DNA from: JAHBNG01 sp039028975
GTDB lineage: Bacteria > Chloroflexota > Anaerolineae > Caldilineales > Caldilineaceae
Reading direction: 5' to 3'
DNA length: 32,866 bases
Assembly: GCA_039028975.1 (NCBI GenBank)
Contig: JBCCHB010000174.1
Location: 1-32,866 of the forward strand
In this document: positions 1-8,881 of the stretch, piece after piece
How positions within the stretch are numbered: the first letter of the stretch is position 1
How the letters are laid out: every line of letters begins with the position of its first letter
The notes under the pieces: model-generated
The model's input: the letters and a program-made list of their open reading frames with translations, nothing else
Databases searched by the model: none
What the model was told of the DNA's origin: nothing
Position numbers and translations under genes: made by a program

Positions 1-150
1 AGCCTCGGCTTTTTAGAAATGACCCATTCATCATTGTCCACATTAGCCTCAGTAAATCTAGGTTTGTTCCTATATTTGTTACTTGCACTACATGCGATAG
101 GCACGTTATCGTTATTTCACCAACGGTTAGCATTCTTCTCCCCTTTATGA
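1..150 (+). CDS. C-terminal end of an unidentified membrane protein (5' end outside window)
   Basis: The first frame is open from base 1 to a TGA at 148-150. The 49 codons include a strongly hydrophobic stretch (LGLFLYLLLALHAIGTLSLF), consistent with one membrane-spanning helix close to the C-terminus. The stop overlaps an ATG at 147-149 (ATGA), the usual layout of translationally coupled genes, which supports this frame being a real gene in the same operon as the reductase-like gene that follows. I do not recognise the family, and 49 codons are too few for a functional call. It could still be a chance open frame. Confidence 0.35.
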   Translation, partial: SLGFLEMTHSSLSTLASVNLGLFLYLLLALHAIGTLSLFHQRLAFFSPL

Positions 151-186
151 GCTTTGACACTCCTATTTTGAACTGCTAACCGTTTT

Positions 187-1296
187 TTGTCATATTCCTT
201 CTATCCTTCAAAAAATTTTACCGGAAATGAAAGATCAACGTTTTTTGGTGAACGTCGTTGTCATCTCTCTGACATTATGGAAACAGCACAAGGACGTATC
301 GGTATCATCACCCTGCCTTGTCTGGACAGTAATCTGTACAATGATCAAGATGGTTTGGTACAGGATATTGTTGATTCCTTGCAGATGGCGAAACAGATTG
401 GGGCCAAGTCTGTTTCCTTAACCGGTCTGATACCATCCGCCACCGCATATGGCAAGGCTGTGCTGCAAACAATTGCTCACCGCTCTGACTTACCATCAAT
501 TACGACTGGACATGGTACGACAAGTGCTGCCGTGGTCTTGAACATTGCTCGGATCCTTCAAGAGAGTGGACGTTTCCTAGAAACAGAACGGGTTGGCTTT
601 GTTGGCGTAGGCTCGATTGGTCTGACTACGTTGCGCCTCATACTGCGCTGTTTGCCTCACCCTCAAAAGATTCTGTTATGCGATGTCTATGCCAAAACTG
701 AGTTTCTCCAGCAGGTTGAACTTGAATTGGTTAACGAATTTGGTTTTCAAGGTGAAATCCAAATCACTCCTGCAAAAGCATCTCTTCCAGCCGAAATATA
801 CACTTCCACTTTGATTGTTGGGGCAACCAATGTGCCAGATGTCTTAGATATTACTCAGATACAGCCAGGGACATTAATTGTCGACGACTCTGGCCCTCAC
901 TGTTTTTCTGTTCCGTTAGCCATAAGGCGTCTTCAGCAACAAGCAGATATTCTTTTCACTGAAGGAGGCGTCATGCAATCACCCCATCCGCTCAAATACA
1001 CAATCCACTACCCACCCTATTTGGCCGGGCGGCTGAGTTTGGCAGAGTTTCTCGAGGATTTTCTATTGGATTCAGCGAGTGTCACTGGATGTGTTTTTTC
1101 GAGCTTGCTTTCAGCTTCTTTTGGATTACCATCAACAACCGGCATTGTTGAGGCAAGTGATGCGATTCAGCATTATCAATTGTTATCAGATTTAGGTTTT
1201 CAGGGCAGTCGATTGCGTTGTGAAGGATATGTACTACCCCAAGAAACGATTGCAAAGTTTCGGGATCACTTTAGTGAAAATTCTTTGGTGAGGTAA
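187..1296 (+). CDS. Acyl-ACP-reductase-like NAD(P)-binding dehydrogenase
   Basis: The protein (369 residues from a TTG) resembles the cyanobacterial long-chain acyl-ACP reductase (AAR) family, which reduces acyl thioesters to aldehydes with NADPH. Visible features are an N-terminal domain ending in VSLTGLIPS (about 76-84, compare the LGGFTS motif of AAR), ITTGHGTTSAAVV (105-117), a Rossmann GxGxxG (G140, G142, G145), a DDSGPH strand end (233-238), EGG (259-261) and C302 in TGCVFSS, where AAR has its catalytic cysteine. The usual length is about 340. The start is doubtful. The TTG at 187 has no clear ribosome binding site, while an ATG at 147 overlaps the preceding stop but runs into TAA at 177-179, so a small indel near 170-180 may have split the start from the body. 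It is followed by a small ORF and a P-type ATPase on the same strand. The substrate is unknown, and a shikimate-dehydrogenase-like enzyme is the alternative. Confidence 0.6.
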   Translation: MSYSFYPSKNFTGNERSTFFGERRCHLSDIMETAQGRIGIITLPCLDSNLYNDQDGLVQDIVDSLQMAKQIGAKSVSLTGLIPSATAYGKAVLQTIAHRSDLPSITTGHGTTSAAVVLNIARILQESGRFLETERVGFVGVGSIGLTTLRLILRCLPHPQKILLCDVYAKTEFLQQVELELVNEFGFQGEIQITPAKASLPAEIYTSTLIVGATNVPDVLDITQIQPGTLIVDDSGPHCFSVPLAIRRLQQQADILFTEGGVMQSPHPLKYTIHYPPYLAGRLSLAEFLEDFLLDSASVTGCVFSSLLSASFGLPSTTGIVEASDAIQHYQLLSDLGFQGSRLRCEGYVLPQETIAKFRDHFSENSLVR

Positions 1297-1300
1297 AAAA

Positions 1301-1414
1301 GTGGCGAAGCTACCCCGTATTTTTGTGTTGGTTTACGAACTCGAGGCAAACATGAAAAGGATAGCAAATTCGCGATATTATCAAGAAAGAAAAATGTTTG
1401 AGCAACTCAAGTAA
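1301..1414 (+). CDS. Small ORF (37 codons) between the reductase-like gene and the P-type ATPase
   Basis: A GTG at 1301 opens a 37-codon frame that ends in TAA at 1412-1414. It begins MAKLPRIFVLVYELEANMKR and ends in a basic, helical-looking tail (SRYYQERKMFEQLK). A GGTGAGG purine-rich stretch at 1287-1293 lies about 7 bases before the GTG. The frame starts 4 bases after the upstream stop and ends 11 bases before the ATPase ATG, so it fills the gap between the two genes almost exactly. That fit is the main evidence that it is translated. There are no cysteines and no convincing transmembrane helix. I do not recognise it. A small partner of the ATPase is only a guess from position. Confidence 0.4.
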   Translation: MAKLPRIFVLVYELEANMKRIANSRYYQERKMFEQLK

Positions 1415-1425
1415 TAGGAAATCGA

Positions 1426-3537
1426 ATGTTATCTACAATTCAATCTAGAGTGAATCAGGTACTCGGCAATAGAGTACACCCACCCAAAAAAGCCTCACAT
1501 ATAACAATCCTCGTGGGCAAGAAGAGCAATCATGTTGTTGACAATGGATCAAGCACAAGGTGGGTTAAACGAGTTATCAGCCAGATGCAGGCATTTAAGC
1601 AGGAAAAAATCGATCCGCTCTTTGATGATGAACGTCTAAAACAGATGGAGGAGATGTCGTTGGATGAAGAAGTCCTTAGCGAAGAGCAACAGCTTGCCGA
1701 TCAGATGTTCAAGTTTTCATCAGCAATGTTACTAACCACCGCCGTGGCTGTCGCACTCTATCCACCTTCGATTTTCCTATTTATTCCTCCCATAATTTTT
1801 ATGGAAATCCCCTTCTTTAAGGAAGCGTATCAGGATTTACGCGAACGAAAAATCACCACAACGGTGGTCGATGCTACATTATCAATTAGTTCTCTAGGCT
1901 ATACGATTATCAGCCCGCCCATCATGCTCATGGCAGCAATGGCGGGGTGGGTCCATTCTTATACCCAAAAGCTGGTAACCAGCAGTAAAGATGGTACGCG
2001 TAAAAAGCTAACCAATCTCTTTGGTCAACAGCCAAAACATGTCTGGGTGATGCGAGATGGAATCGAGGTTAGTGTTCCTTTCGAGACGGTGCAAATGGGT
2101 GATTATGTTGTGATTGAAGCGGGACAAATGGTGCCCGTGGATGGTCGGATTCATGAAGGTATGGCTAGCATTGACCAACATATGCTCACTGGCGAAGCCC
2201 AGCCTGCGGAGAAGGGCATTGGAGACTCAGTCTTTGCAGCCACCGTTGTGCTGGCAGGCCGTATCGTTGTACAAGTTGAAAAGACAGGTGCTGAAACGGC
2301 CGCGGCACAAGTTGGCCAGATCCTTACCGAAACGTCTAATTTTACCTCTGGTGTTCAACTGCGCGGCAAGGAGATTGCAGATAGGGCAGCAGGCCCCACT
2401 TTGTTATTAAGTATCTTAGCGTTGCCCCTTGTTGGCCCGAGCAGAACCTTGGCCATCCTCTTCTCTGGCATTGGCTACAATATGAAGATCCTGGGGCCGC
2501 TGAGCGTCATGAACTATCTCCAGTTGACTTCGCAGGTAGGCGTTCTGATCAAGGATGGACGTGCCCTGGAGCAGGTAGGCAAGGTGGACATTGTTGTCTT
2601 TGACAAAACGGGCACCCTAACCCAAGAGGTACCACACGTTGGACAAATCTTCACGGTGGATGGCTGTGATGAGCAGAAACTCTTGACCTATGCCGCCGCG
2701 GCAGAACATCGGCAGACACACCCCATTGCCAAAGCCATTCTGCAAGAAGCGGAAGCACGAGATCTTTCAGTACCCCCTATCAGCGAAGCCGCGTATGAGA
2801 TCGGCTATGGGATTAAGGTCCGGCTCGAAGAAGAACTGGTGCGGGTGGGTAGCTATCGGTTTATGCAAATGGAAGCCCTATCCATCCCGGATGAAATGGC
2901 TGCTATCCAACAAAATAGCCACGCAGCGGGTAACTCGTTGATCTATATTGCAATAGATGGGCAATTGGCTGGCGCAATCGAATTAGTTCCCACCGTACGC
3001 CCCGAAGCCAAAAAAATCGTAGAGTACGTCCATCAAGCTGGCTTGGAGACAGCCATCATCTCTGGTGACCATGAACAACCCACCCGTTCGTTGGCCTCAT
3101 CTTTAGGTATTGATCATTATTTTGCTGAGACCTTACCAGAAAACAAGGCCGATTTGATTGAGCAACTCCAAGCGGAGGGCAAAAGCGTCTGTTTTGTAGG
3201 CGACGGCATCAATGATTCGATTGCCCTGCAAAAGACCAATGTATCCATCTCCCTGCGAGGAGCCAGCACCATCGCCACTGACACGGCTCAAATCATCTTG
3301 ATGGACCAAACGCTGAATCAGTTAGAAGCCCTATTTGAGCTCTCCAAACAATTCGAATCCAACATGTACACCAATCTGATGAGTACCGTGGTGCCTGGCG
3401 TCATCATCATTGGTGGGGCCTTTGTTGGGTGGATTGGATATGGCGCGTCGATTGCTCTCTTTTCGGTCGGTCTGGCTGCGGGCGTTACGAACGCCATGCG
3501 ACCGCTCTTTCGGCAGATAGAGGAGAAAGTCCATTAA
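1426..3537 (+). CDS. P1B-lineage P-type ATPase without a CPC metal motif
   Basis: A 703-residue ATP-driven membrane pump. The A-domain loop is TGEA (255-258), the phosphorylation site is DKTGT with D393, the nucleotide-binding domain has the P1B-specific HP dipeptide (H432-P433), and the hinge is GDGIND (592-597). Hydrophobic pairs lie near 95-125, 145-175, 325-360 and 655-690, giving a six-helix core. Two usual P1B features are missing. There is no N-terminal heavy-metal domain with CxxC (the first 90 residues are charged), and the CPC/SPC/TPC triad aligns to I349-G350-Y351, leaving only the later conserved proline (P358). The transported ion therefore cannot be read from the sequence. The ATG at 1426 has AGGA about 7 bases upstream. 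The gene probably forms an operon with the preceding small ORF and reductase-like gene. ATPase identity is firm and heavy-metal transport is not. Confidence 0.92.
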   Translation: MLSTIQSRVNQVLGNRVHPPKKASHITILVGKKSNHVVDNGSSTRWVKRVISQMQAFKQEKIDPLFDDERLKQMEEMSLDEEVLSEEQQLADQMFKFSSAMLLTTAVAVALYPPSIFLFIPPIIFMEIPFFKEAYQDLRERKITTTVVDATLSISSLGYTIISPPIMLMAAMAGWVHSYTQKLVTSSKDGTRKKLTNLFGQQPKHVWVMRDGIEVSVPFETVQMGDYVVIEAGQMVPVDGRIHEGMASIDQHMLTGEAQPAEKGIGDSVFAATVVLAGRIVVQVEKTGAETAAAQVGQILTETSNFTSGVQLRGKEIADRAAGPTLLLSILALPLVGPSRTLAILFSGIGYNMKILGPLSVMNYLQLTSQVGVLIKDGRALEQVGKVDIVVFDKTGTLTQEVPHVGQIFTVDGCDEQKLLTYAAAAEHRQTHPIAKAILQEAEARDLSVPPISEAAYEIGYGIKVRLEEELVRVGSYRFMQMEALSIPDEMAAIQQNSHAAGNSLIYIAIDGQLAGAIELVPTVRPEAKKIVEYVHQAGLETAIISGDHEQPTRSLASSLGIDHYFAETLPENKADLIEQLQAEGKSVCFVGDGINDSIALQKTNVSISLRGASTIATDTAQIILMDQTLNQLEALFELSKQFESNMYTNLMSTVVPGVIIIGGAFVGWIGYGASIALFSVGLAAGVTNAMRPLFRQIEEKVH

Positions 3538-3661
3538 GCTCAAGATTCGCAGAAGATTTGATATCAAACCATGAGTGTTAACTTATTAAGGCGGGATGGC
3601 TCGCTTCACGGCAACGCATGGGGGAAAGCTCTCTTCTAGGGCGATAGGTAAGGAATCCTGT

Positions 3662-3704
3662 TGACTGAAATGCTATCGAATGATTCTCATCTATGGCCAA
3701 CCGC
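3662..3704 (+). repeat. Dispersed repeat, copy A
   Basis: This 43-base stretch matches 30967-31009 at 39 of 43 positions in the same orientation. The shared core is GGTTGACCATAGATGAGAAT in reverse complement, with substitutions. Both copies are in non-coding DNA next to a minus-strand gene end. In copy B the right half forms a long inverted repeat; here the matching left arm is degenerate (around 3640-3655). It may be a small mobile-element end or a regulatory or terminator element. Confidence 0.75.
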
Positions 3705-3723
3705 GTTATAAATCTGTTGGGCA

Positions 3724-6700
3724 TCACCTGTTGCTTTCATATTTTTTGACAATTTCTCGATTGATGGCGACCTCTGTCAAAAAAGATTGCCGTAGATTTG
3801 GATCAGTAATTCTACCGGCTCGGGTCATAATCAGCTCATAAGCCGACTGCAAGGCTGCTTGAGCGCGTATGGCTTGCCCCGCTGCCTCGAAAATTCGGGA
3901 GCAGATAAAGTAGTCCTGTTGCGAGAATTCTGGCCCCTCGCCATGACACTCATCTAAAATGCTTATAGCCATTTCTGCATATTCTAATGCTTGGAGGAGC
4001 TTGTTGTTGCTTAGATAAATTTCCCCAAGCGTAGCCAGGTTGCCCGTAGTAGATAATCGCATTCTTAACTCCTGACGTAAAGTTAAGGATGTTTGAACCT
4101 GTTCTGTAGCGAGTTCCAAGTTTCCTAAGCGCAAATTCGTCATACTCATGTGGTAGAGGTAGTTCGTGATCAAATGTTTTTCGGCGTGTTTACGGGCAAT
4201 TGCAATACCGTTTGATTGGTGTTCTACAGCCTTGACGAAGTTCCCACTATCATGTGCAACTAATCCCATATTATCCAGAAGGTAGGCCACGCCAACTTCG
4301 TCCCCAATCTCAATGGCTAGGTCCACACCCTTCTGTAAACAATTCTGGGCCTGAAAATAATCCCCTAACTCTTGATAAGATACGCCCATGCTATTCCATA
4401 TATTTACTTCTTCCCAACGATTCCCCAAAGCTTGTTGTATGGATAGCGCTTCTGAATAATATAGCTGAGCTTGATCATAATCACCGCCATTCCTGACAGC
4501 CATGGCTAAGTTAAATAGAGTTGTACCTACACCTGCTCGATCACCAATGCCTTCTCGAATACTTAAGGATTGTTGGTAGTAGTTTGATGCTTCGGTCAGC
4601 TTGCGCAAATAGAAGGCTGTTACGCCCAAACTATTGAGGCCCTCTGCTTCAACCTGTAAATTGCCCCCAGAGCGGCTCAAGAGCAGTGTCTCTTCATAAT
4701 ATGCTTTGGCTTGTTCAAATTCACTCTGTTGGCGATGAACAATACCCAAGCCATTGAGAATTTGTGCGTAGGCTGTGCCTTCCACTGATAGGTAATCTTT
4801 CTGCGAATCAAAATCCTCCAGTGCCCGCTCATACCAATCCTTTGCTGCTGCGTAATCCCCTCGGCGCCGGGCAATAAGGCCCAACTGCCCCAAACAGCGA
4901 ATTTCACTCAATCGGTCTTGGGTAGCCCGGGCCGCCTCCAATGCTATTAGAATAGATACTTGTGCCTGGTGATAATTTGCAATGGCTTCATAATAATTTG
5001 CCCAGAGATAGGCCGTCTCTAGGGGCGGTGCATCAGCAATGCCCTCTAGGTTTTCCAGAGCGATTCGCTCTTCTTCACGGCGGCCCAGCAGATGTAATAC
5101 TTCAATCTGACCTTTGCGCCAAATCCAGCGCTCATCTAAGAGTAATGCTTGCTCATAGAAGGTCAGAGCAGTTTGGTTGGCATACTCGTTCTGGGCCTTT
5201 TGTGCAGAGAGGCCGAGATAGATCATGGCTTTATCCGACTTATGGGCACGAGTATAATGGTAGGCCAACTGCTCTACTGCCTTTGGAGAAATCTCTTCCA
5301 TAGCCTCAGCCACAGATTGGTGAAGTTCTCGCTGTTGGGATTCCAGAAGGGTTTCGTAGACCACATCACGAGTAATGTTGTGTTTAAATAAGTAGGACAG
5401 ATTGGGAGACGGCATTTCCAGACGGGTAATATCGCGCGTTTCAGTCACTTCAAGGTGGTCTAGCACTCTTTTTTCTACTTGTTCAACTGGATGAGCCCGA
5501 AAGAGCAAGTGAAAATCAAAGACGCGCCCGATGACACTGGCCACTTTTAGGGTCAAGCGCTCTTCTGCCAGAAGTCGATCCAAACGGGACAGTACCACCT
5601 GTTGAATTGAGTCCGGCAAGCCCAAATTAGCAGCGGACAAAGGAACGTCTAGGTTCAGTGTCATCTGACCGGATTGGTTATAACTTAGACAGTTGGCCTG
5701 ACGTAAAGCCTCATTTAGGGTGTCAGTTAGGGTCCACAGCCTGTCTTCTTGTTGAACTAGGTGCCCTGCCTCGCGAAGTGTGTCCGTCATCTCCTCCACA
5801 AAGAATGGGTTCCCGCGGGCGTGGGAGACAATCAAGTCAATCAGTATCGGGGCAGGTTGACCTTTAAGTCGATTGGCAATTACGGTCAAAACGCCCGCGC
5901 GAGTTAGCTCATCCAGCTTCATCAAATGATAGTTGGGCAACAGATCCAACTCTGGCAATATCTGCGATAGATAGTCTAAAGAGGGGCGTTGAACAATGGT
6001 GAGAAGCAGTCTGCTCTGGCTCACCACACGACAGAGAGTCACAATCAAATTTTGGGAGGCTTCATCTAACCACTGAGCATCTTCAATAAGTAGATGCAGG
6101 GGCTGTTCAAGTGCCCACTGACCGATTAGGTCGATAGCGAAGGTACAGAGGGCCTCTTGACGCAGCTGGGGTTCAAAAGCCGCAGTCGTTGCGTTGTTGG
6201 GAATTGGTACATTTAGTAATTCGGCAAGCAAAGGCAAGCGAACTAGCCAATCAGGATTGAAAGTTTCCACAGTTTGACGTACAGACGCGATATCCTGTGC
6301 AGCATCAACACCCGACAGCGCAAATAGCGTCCGGAAAACTTGTTGCCAAGCATGATAGGAGCGATTCCGGTGGATACTGTAGCAGGTGCCGAACACAACT
6401 TGCCAGCCATGCCCCATGGATTGTCTGGCAAATGCCGTACTTAGATGGCTTTTGCCAATGCCAGCCACGCCCTCAATACGTATCACTTGCCCCCGCTGGT
6501 TTGCCTCCGTTGCAATTAAGAATTGTACTAGTTGAGCAAGTTCTGCCTCGCGTGCCACCAAGAAGCCGGTAAACCGACTCGAAGATTGAGGACGAGCATG
6601 TTCCAGAGGACCTAAGACCAACGAGGCAGAAATAGGCTCCTCTTTTCCTTTGACATTGATGGCGCCTAGGCTTTTCAACTCGTACAGATCGGCTACCGCA

Positions 6701-7974
6701 TCTGCCACCTGCTGGCTGATCACAACTTCCCCTGCTGCTGCTTGGCTCATAAGTCGGGCCGCTGTGTTCACCTCGTTGCCCAATGAGCCATAGACGCGAC
6801 GCGCTTGGCCTCCGTAAGCTCCAGAGCGCATTCTACCCTGGGTAATGCCAATTTGAACGGCTCCTATGGCGCGCAGCTCATACGGAGGGGTTTGAAGTTC
6901 CAGAGCTGCTGCAACAGCCCGAGCTGGATCATCGTCATGAAGAGTAGGTGAACCAAATGAGCAATAGAGATAGCATCCCTTATCACCAATGGTCACATCC
7001 ATCAGGTAACTTTCATAATGGCTCAACACACGTTGCACCCAACGAATATATGTGTCTAACTTGGAACCAGCTTGGGGATCGGTATCAAAATCTATTCCAC
7101 CGAAGAGCAGAAACAGAGCAACAGACGGGCGTATTTCAGCTAGAAATTCTCCGCCGCCACTTTGCAGACGCTCATACACTGGTGGAAGTAGCCATGGGCG
7201 GATCTGCTCTAGGCTTAATTCTGTTGATAGAGGAGGCCATGTGTTGGGATAGACCGTCTCGGTCAGACCGGTCACTCTTGCATAGAAATCATTAGGGGCA
7301 ATGGCAGGCTCAGGGGCAGGCTCAGCGCCAGTGCCATCAGCGCCATCAATCCGATGGTTCGTGCTGGTACGATTGCTATGTCCAGGATGGCTGAGCTCCT
7401 CGACAATGTGAAGCTTGTGGCCAATTCTCTTAACAACCTCTGAGGAAACAATGATGTCACCACGCTCGGCCAGAGATTCGGCATCGGCCATTCTTTCTAA
7501 GGTAGATCCAGCAATCGTCTCTAGCAGTTGAATAGAGGGATCACCGACCAGAAAACGGTGTACGTTTCCGATTGCAATAGCAACCTTCACACCTAATGAT
7601 ACGACTGTACCAACCGGGGTTTCCAATAATTTGAATTGGTCCATGGCCCGTTGCATGGCCAGAGCACAGGTCACGGCTTGGGTGCCATCATCTTCGTCAA
7701 GCCAGCAGGTAATCCCATCACCAGAAAAGCCAATGACGCTGCCGCCATGCTGGTGAATTTCGTAGATTAGCGCATCGTAAACCAGATTGAGCAGCCGTGG
7801 CAACTCTTCAGAGCCTCGTTTAAGACCTAATTCAGTAAGCAGGGCAGCAGTGAGTGAGGAAAAGCCAGAAATGTCGGCAAAGAGCGCAGCCCCTTTGGCC
7901 ACAATTGGCAAATCAATCCCGCGTGCCAACGAGTGTCGCCGATCAATCGGGATATATGAGCCAGGATTTTCCAT
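3724..7974 (-). CDS. Soluble-adenylyl-cyclase-like protein: two class III cyclase domains, AAA/NB-ARC ATPase, TPR repeats
   Basis: This 1416-residue protein has the same domain order as mammalian soluble adenylyl cyclase (ADCY10). Cyclase domain C1 (about 27-190) has both metal-binding aspartates, D34 in FADISGF and D86 in GFSGDG, but its N/R catalytic motif is replaced by ERMADAE (160-166). Domain C2 (about 283-450) has lost the first aspartate (LFGGIDF, 290-296) but keeps GDKG (330-333) and the transition-state pair N403/R407 in GNEVNTAARL. One complete site per C1-C2 pair is therefore expected. A P-loop ATPase follows (GVAGIGKS, 502-509; Walker B LHLLIEDAQWLDE near 626-638), then TPR-type helical repeats from about 960 to the end. 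It lacks transmembrane segments and should be cytoplasmic. The ATG lies 9 bases after the ABC permease stop, so it is the last gene of that operon. cAMP rather than cGMP is inferred from family resemblance. Confidence 0.9.
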   Translation of the reverse strand: MENPGSYIPIDRRHSLARGIDLPIVAKGAALFADISGFSSLTAALLTELGLKRGSEELPRLLNLVYDALIYEIHQHGGSVIGFSGDGITCWLDEDDGTQAVTCALAMQRAMDQFKLLETPVGTVVSLGVKVAIAIGNVHRFLVGDPSIQLLETIAGSTLERMADAESLAERGDIIVSSEVVKRIGHKLHIVEELSHPGHSNRTSTNHRIDGADGTGAEPAPEPAIAPNDFYARVTGLTETVYPNTWPPLSTELSLEQIRPWLLPPVYERLQSGGGEFLAEIRPSVALFLLFGGIDFDTDPQAGSKLDTYIRWVQRVLSHYESYLMDVTIGDKGCYLYCSFGSPTLHDDDPARAVAAALELQTPPYELRAIGAVQIGITQGRMRSGAYGGQARRVYGSLGNEVNTAARLMSQAAAGEVVISQQVADAVADLYELKSLGAINVKGKEEPISASLVLGPLEHARPQSSSRFTGFLVAREAELAQLVQFLIATEANQRGQVIRIEGVAGIGKSHLSTAFARQSMGHGWQVVFGTCYSIHRNRSYHAWQQVFRTLFALSGVDAAQDIASVRQTVETFNPDWLVRLPLLAELLNVPIPNNATTAAFEPQLRQEALCTFAIDLIGQWALEQPLHLLIEDAQWLDEASQNLIVTLCRVVSQSRLLLTIVQRPSLDYLSQILPELDLLPNYHLMKLDELTRAGVLTVIANRLKGQPAPILIDLIVSHARGNPFFVEEMTDTLREAGHLVQQEDRLWTLTDTLNEALRQANCLSYNQSGQMTLNLDVPLSAANLGLPDSIQQVVLSRLDRLLAEERLTLKVASVIGRVFDFHLLFRAHPVEQVEKRVLDHLEVTETRDITRLEMPSPNLSYLFKHNITRDVVYETLLESQQRELHQSVAEAMEEISPKAVEQLAYHYTRAHKSDKAMIYLGLSAQKAQNEYANQTALTFYEQALLLDERWIWRKGQIEVLHLLGRREEERIALENLEGIADAPPLETAYLWANYYEAIANYHQAQVSILIALEAARATQDRLSEIRCLGQLGLIARRRGDYAAAKDWYERALEDFDSQKDYLSVEGTAYAQILNGLGIVHRQQSEFEQAKAYYEETLLLSRSGGNLQVEAEGLNSLGVTAFYLRKLTEASNYYQQSLSIREGIGDRAGVGTTLFNLAMAVRNGGDYDQAQLYYSEALSIQQALGNRWEEVNIWNSMGVSYQELGDYFQAQNCLQKGVDLAIEIGDEVGVAYLLDNMGLVAHDSGNFVKAVEHQSNGIAIARKHAEKHLITNYLYHMSMTNLRLGNLELATEQVQTSLTLRQELRMRLSTTGNLATLGEIYLSNNKLLQALEYAEMAISILDECHGEGPEFSQQDYFICSRIFEAAGQAIRAQAALQSAYELIMTRAGRITDPNLRQSFLTEVAINREIVKKYESNR

Positions 7975-7983
7975 GATTCATTT

Positions 7984-8820
7984 TTACTCCCCCCATCTAT
8001 ACGGTCGGGTCGCTGCCCAACGAGTCAACCACCGCTCACATCGACTAAGCAGCCCAAAGAAGATGGCCCCAATCAGGCTAATGGCTATGATACCAGCATA
8101 GACCTTATCATAAGCAAATCGATTCCACTGTTCGACTACAATATAGTAGCCCAAGCCTACATTATTGCCAATCGACTCGGCGATAAAGAGGACAGCAATG
8201 GCTGTGCCGATGCTTACCTTCAACGCAGTAATAACAGCAGGCAAGCTAACCGGCCAGTAGACGTGGCGGATCATATGCCAGCGGTTGGCTCCTAACGACT
8301 GAATTGAGTCCAGGGTTTCGGCTGGCACTTGAGCAGCAGCATCGCCAACAATAACAAAGATCTGGAAGAAGACAATGAGGCCAATTAGAAAATTGATAGA
8401 TGGATCACCTAGCCCAAAGATAAAGATAATAATGGGTAAAAAGACAATCTTGGGAACAGGATATAAAAAATAGATCAGAGGCGACAGAAATTTCTGTAGT
8501 ATACGAGATTCTGCAGAGAGAATGGCCAGAGGAGTAGCAAGAAGTGTACCGACTAGCACGCTCCATATCATGCGTTGAATACTTCGCAAGCTATGCCCTA
8601 GAAGGGATGTGCGTGATGCATCTACGGCTGAGGAAAAACCACCAGCTAACCACCCGTCTTGGAAAGCTTTCCACCCCACAGAAAGCTCTGAGAAGAAGGT
8701 CTGAGCAACGGTTGCTGGGTCTGGCAGGAATGATTTATTTAACCAGACAGACGAAATAGCCCAAAGTGCCAGCAGAACAATGAAATCAATGAAAATGGCT
8801 GCTCTTTTGGTTATTATCAT
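7984..8820 (-). CDS. ABC transporter permease, SsuC/TauC/ThiX type
   Basis: The 278-residue membrane protein is the permease half of a binding-protein-dependent importer. It has about six hydrophobic segments, beginning with IFIDFIVLLALWAISSVWL, and the cytoplasmic EAA loop that contacts the ATPase (SIQSLGANRWHMIRHVYWPV) followed by LPAVITALKVSIGTA. These are typical of the sulfonate/nitrate/taurine/thiamine-precursor permease family, and the length fits. It lies between the ATPase gene (61 bases upstream) and the cyclase gene (9 bases downstream). A single permease gene implies a homodimer. The substrate cannot be assigned from this subunit. Confidence 0.95.
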   Translation of the reverse strand: MIITKRAAIFIDFIVLLALWAISSVWLNKSFLPDPATVAQTFFSELSVGWKAFQDGWLAGGFSSAVDASRTSLLGHSLRSIQRMIWSVLVGTLLATPLAILSAESRILQKFLSPLIYFLYPVPKIVFLPIIIFIFGLGDPSINFLIGLIVFFQIFVIVGDAAAQVPAETLDSIQSLGANRWHMIRHVYWPVSLPAVITALKVSIGTAIAVLFIAESIGNNVGLGYYIVVEQWNRFAYDKVYAGIIAISLIGAIFFGLLSRCERWLTRWAATRPYRWGE

Positions 8821-8881
8821 ACTCTGCTCTGTTAGAAATCTGAATCTAGTCCCTTCAGTAGAAGCTATGGATGCCTATACG

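Noticed and set aside
4254..8101. Several plus-strand frames of 60-115 codons within the cyclase and permease genes
   Set aside because: They are antisense shadows of long, well-supported minus-strand genes.
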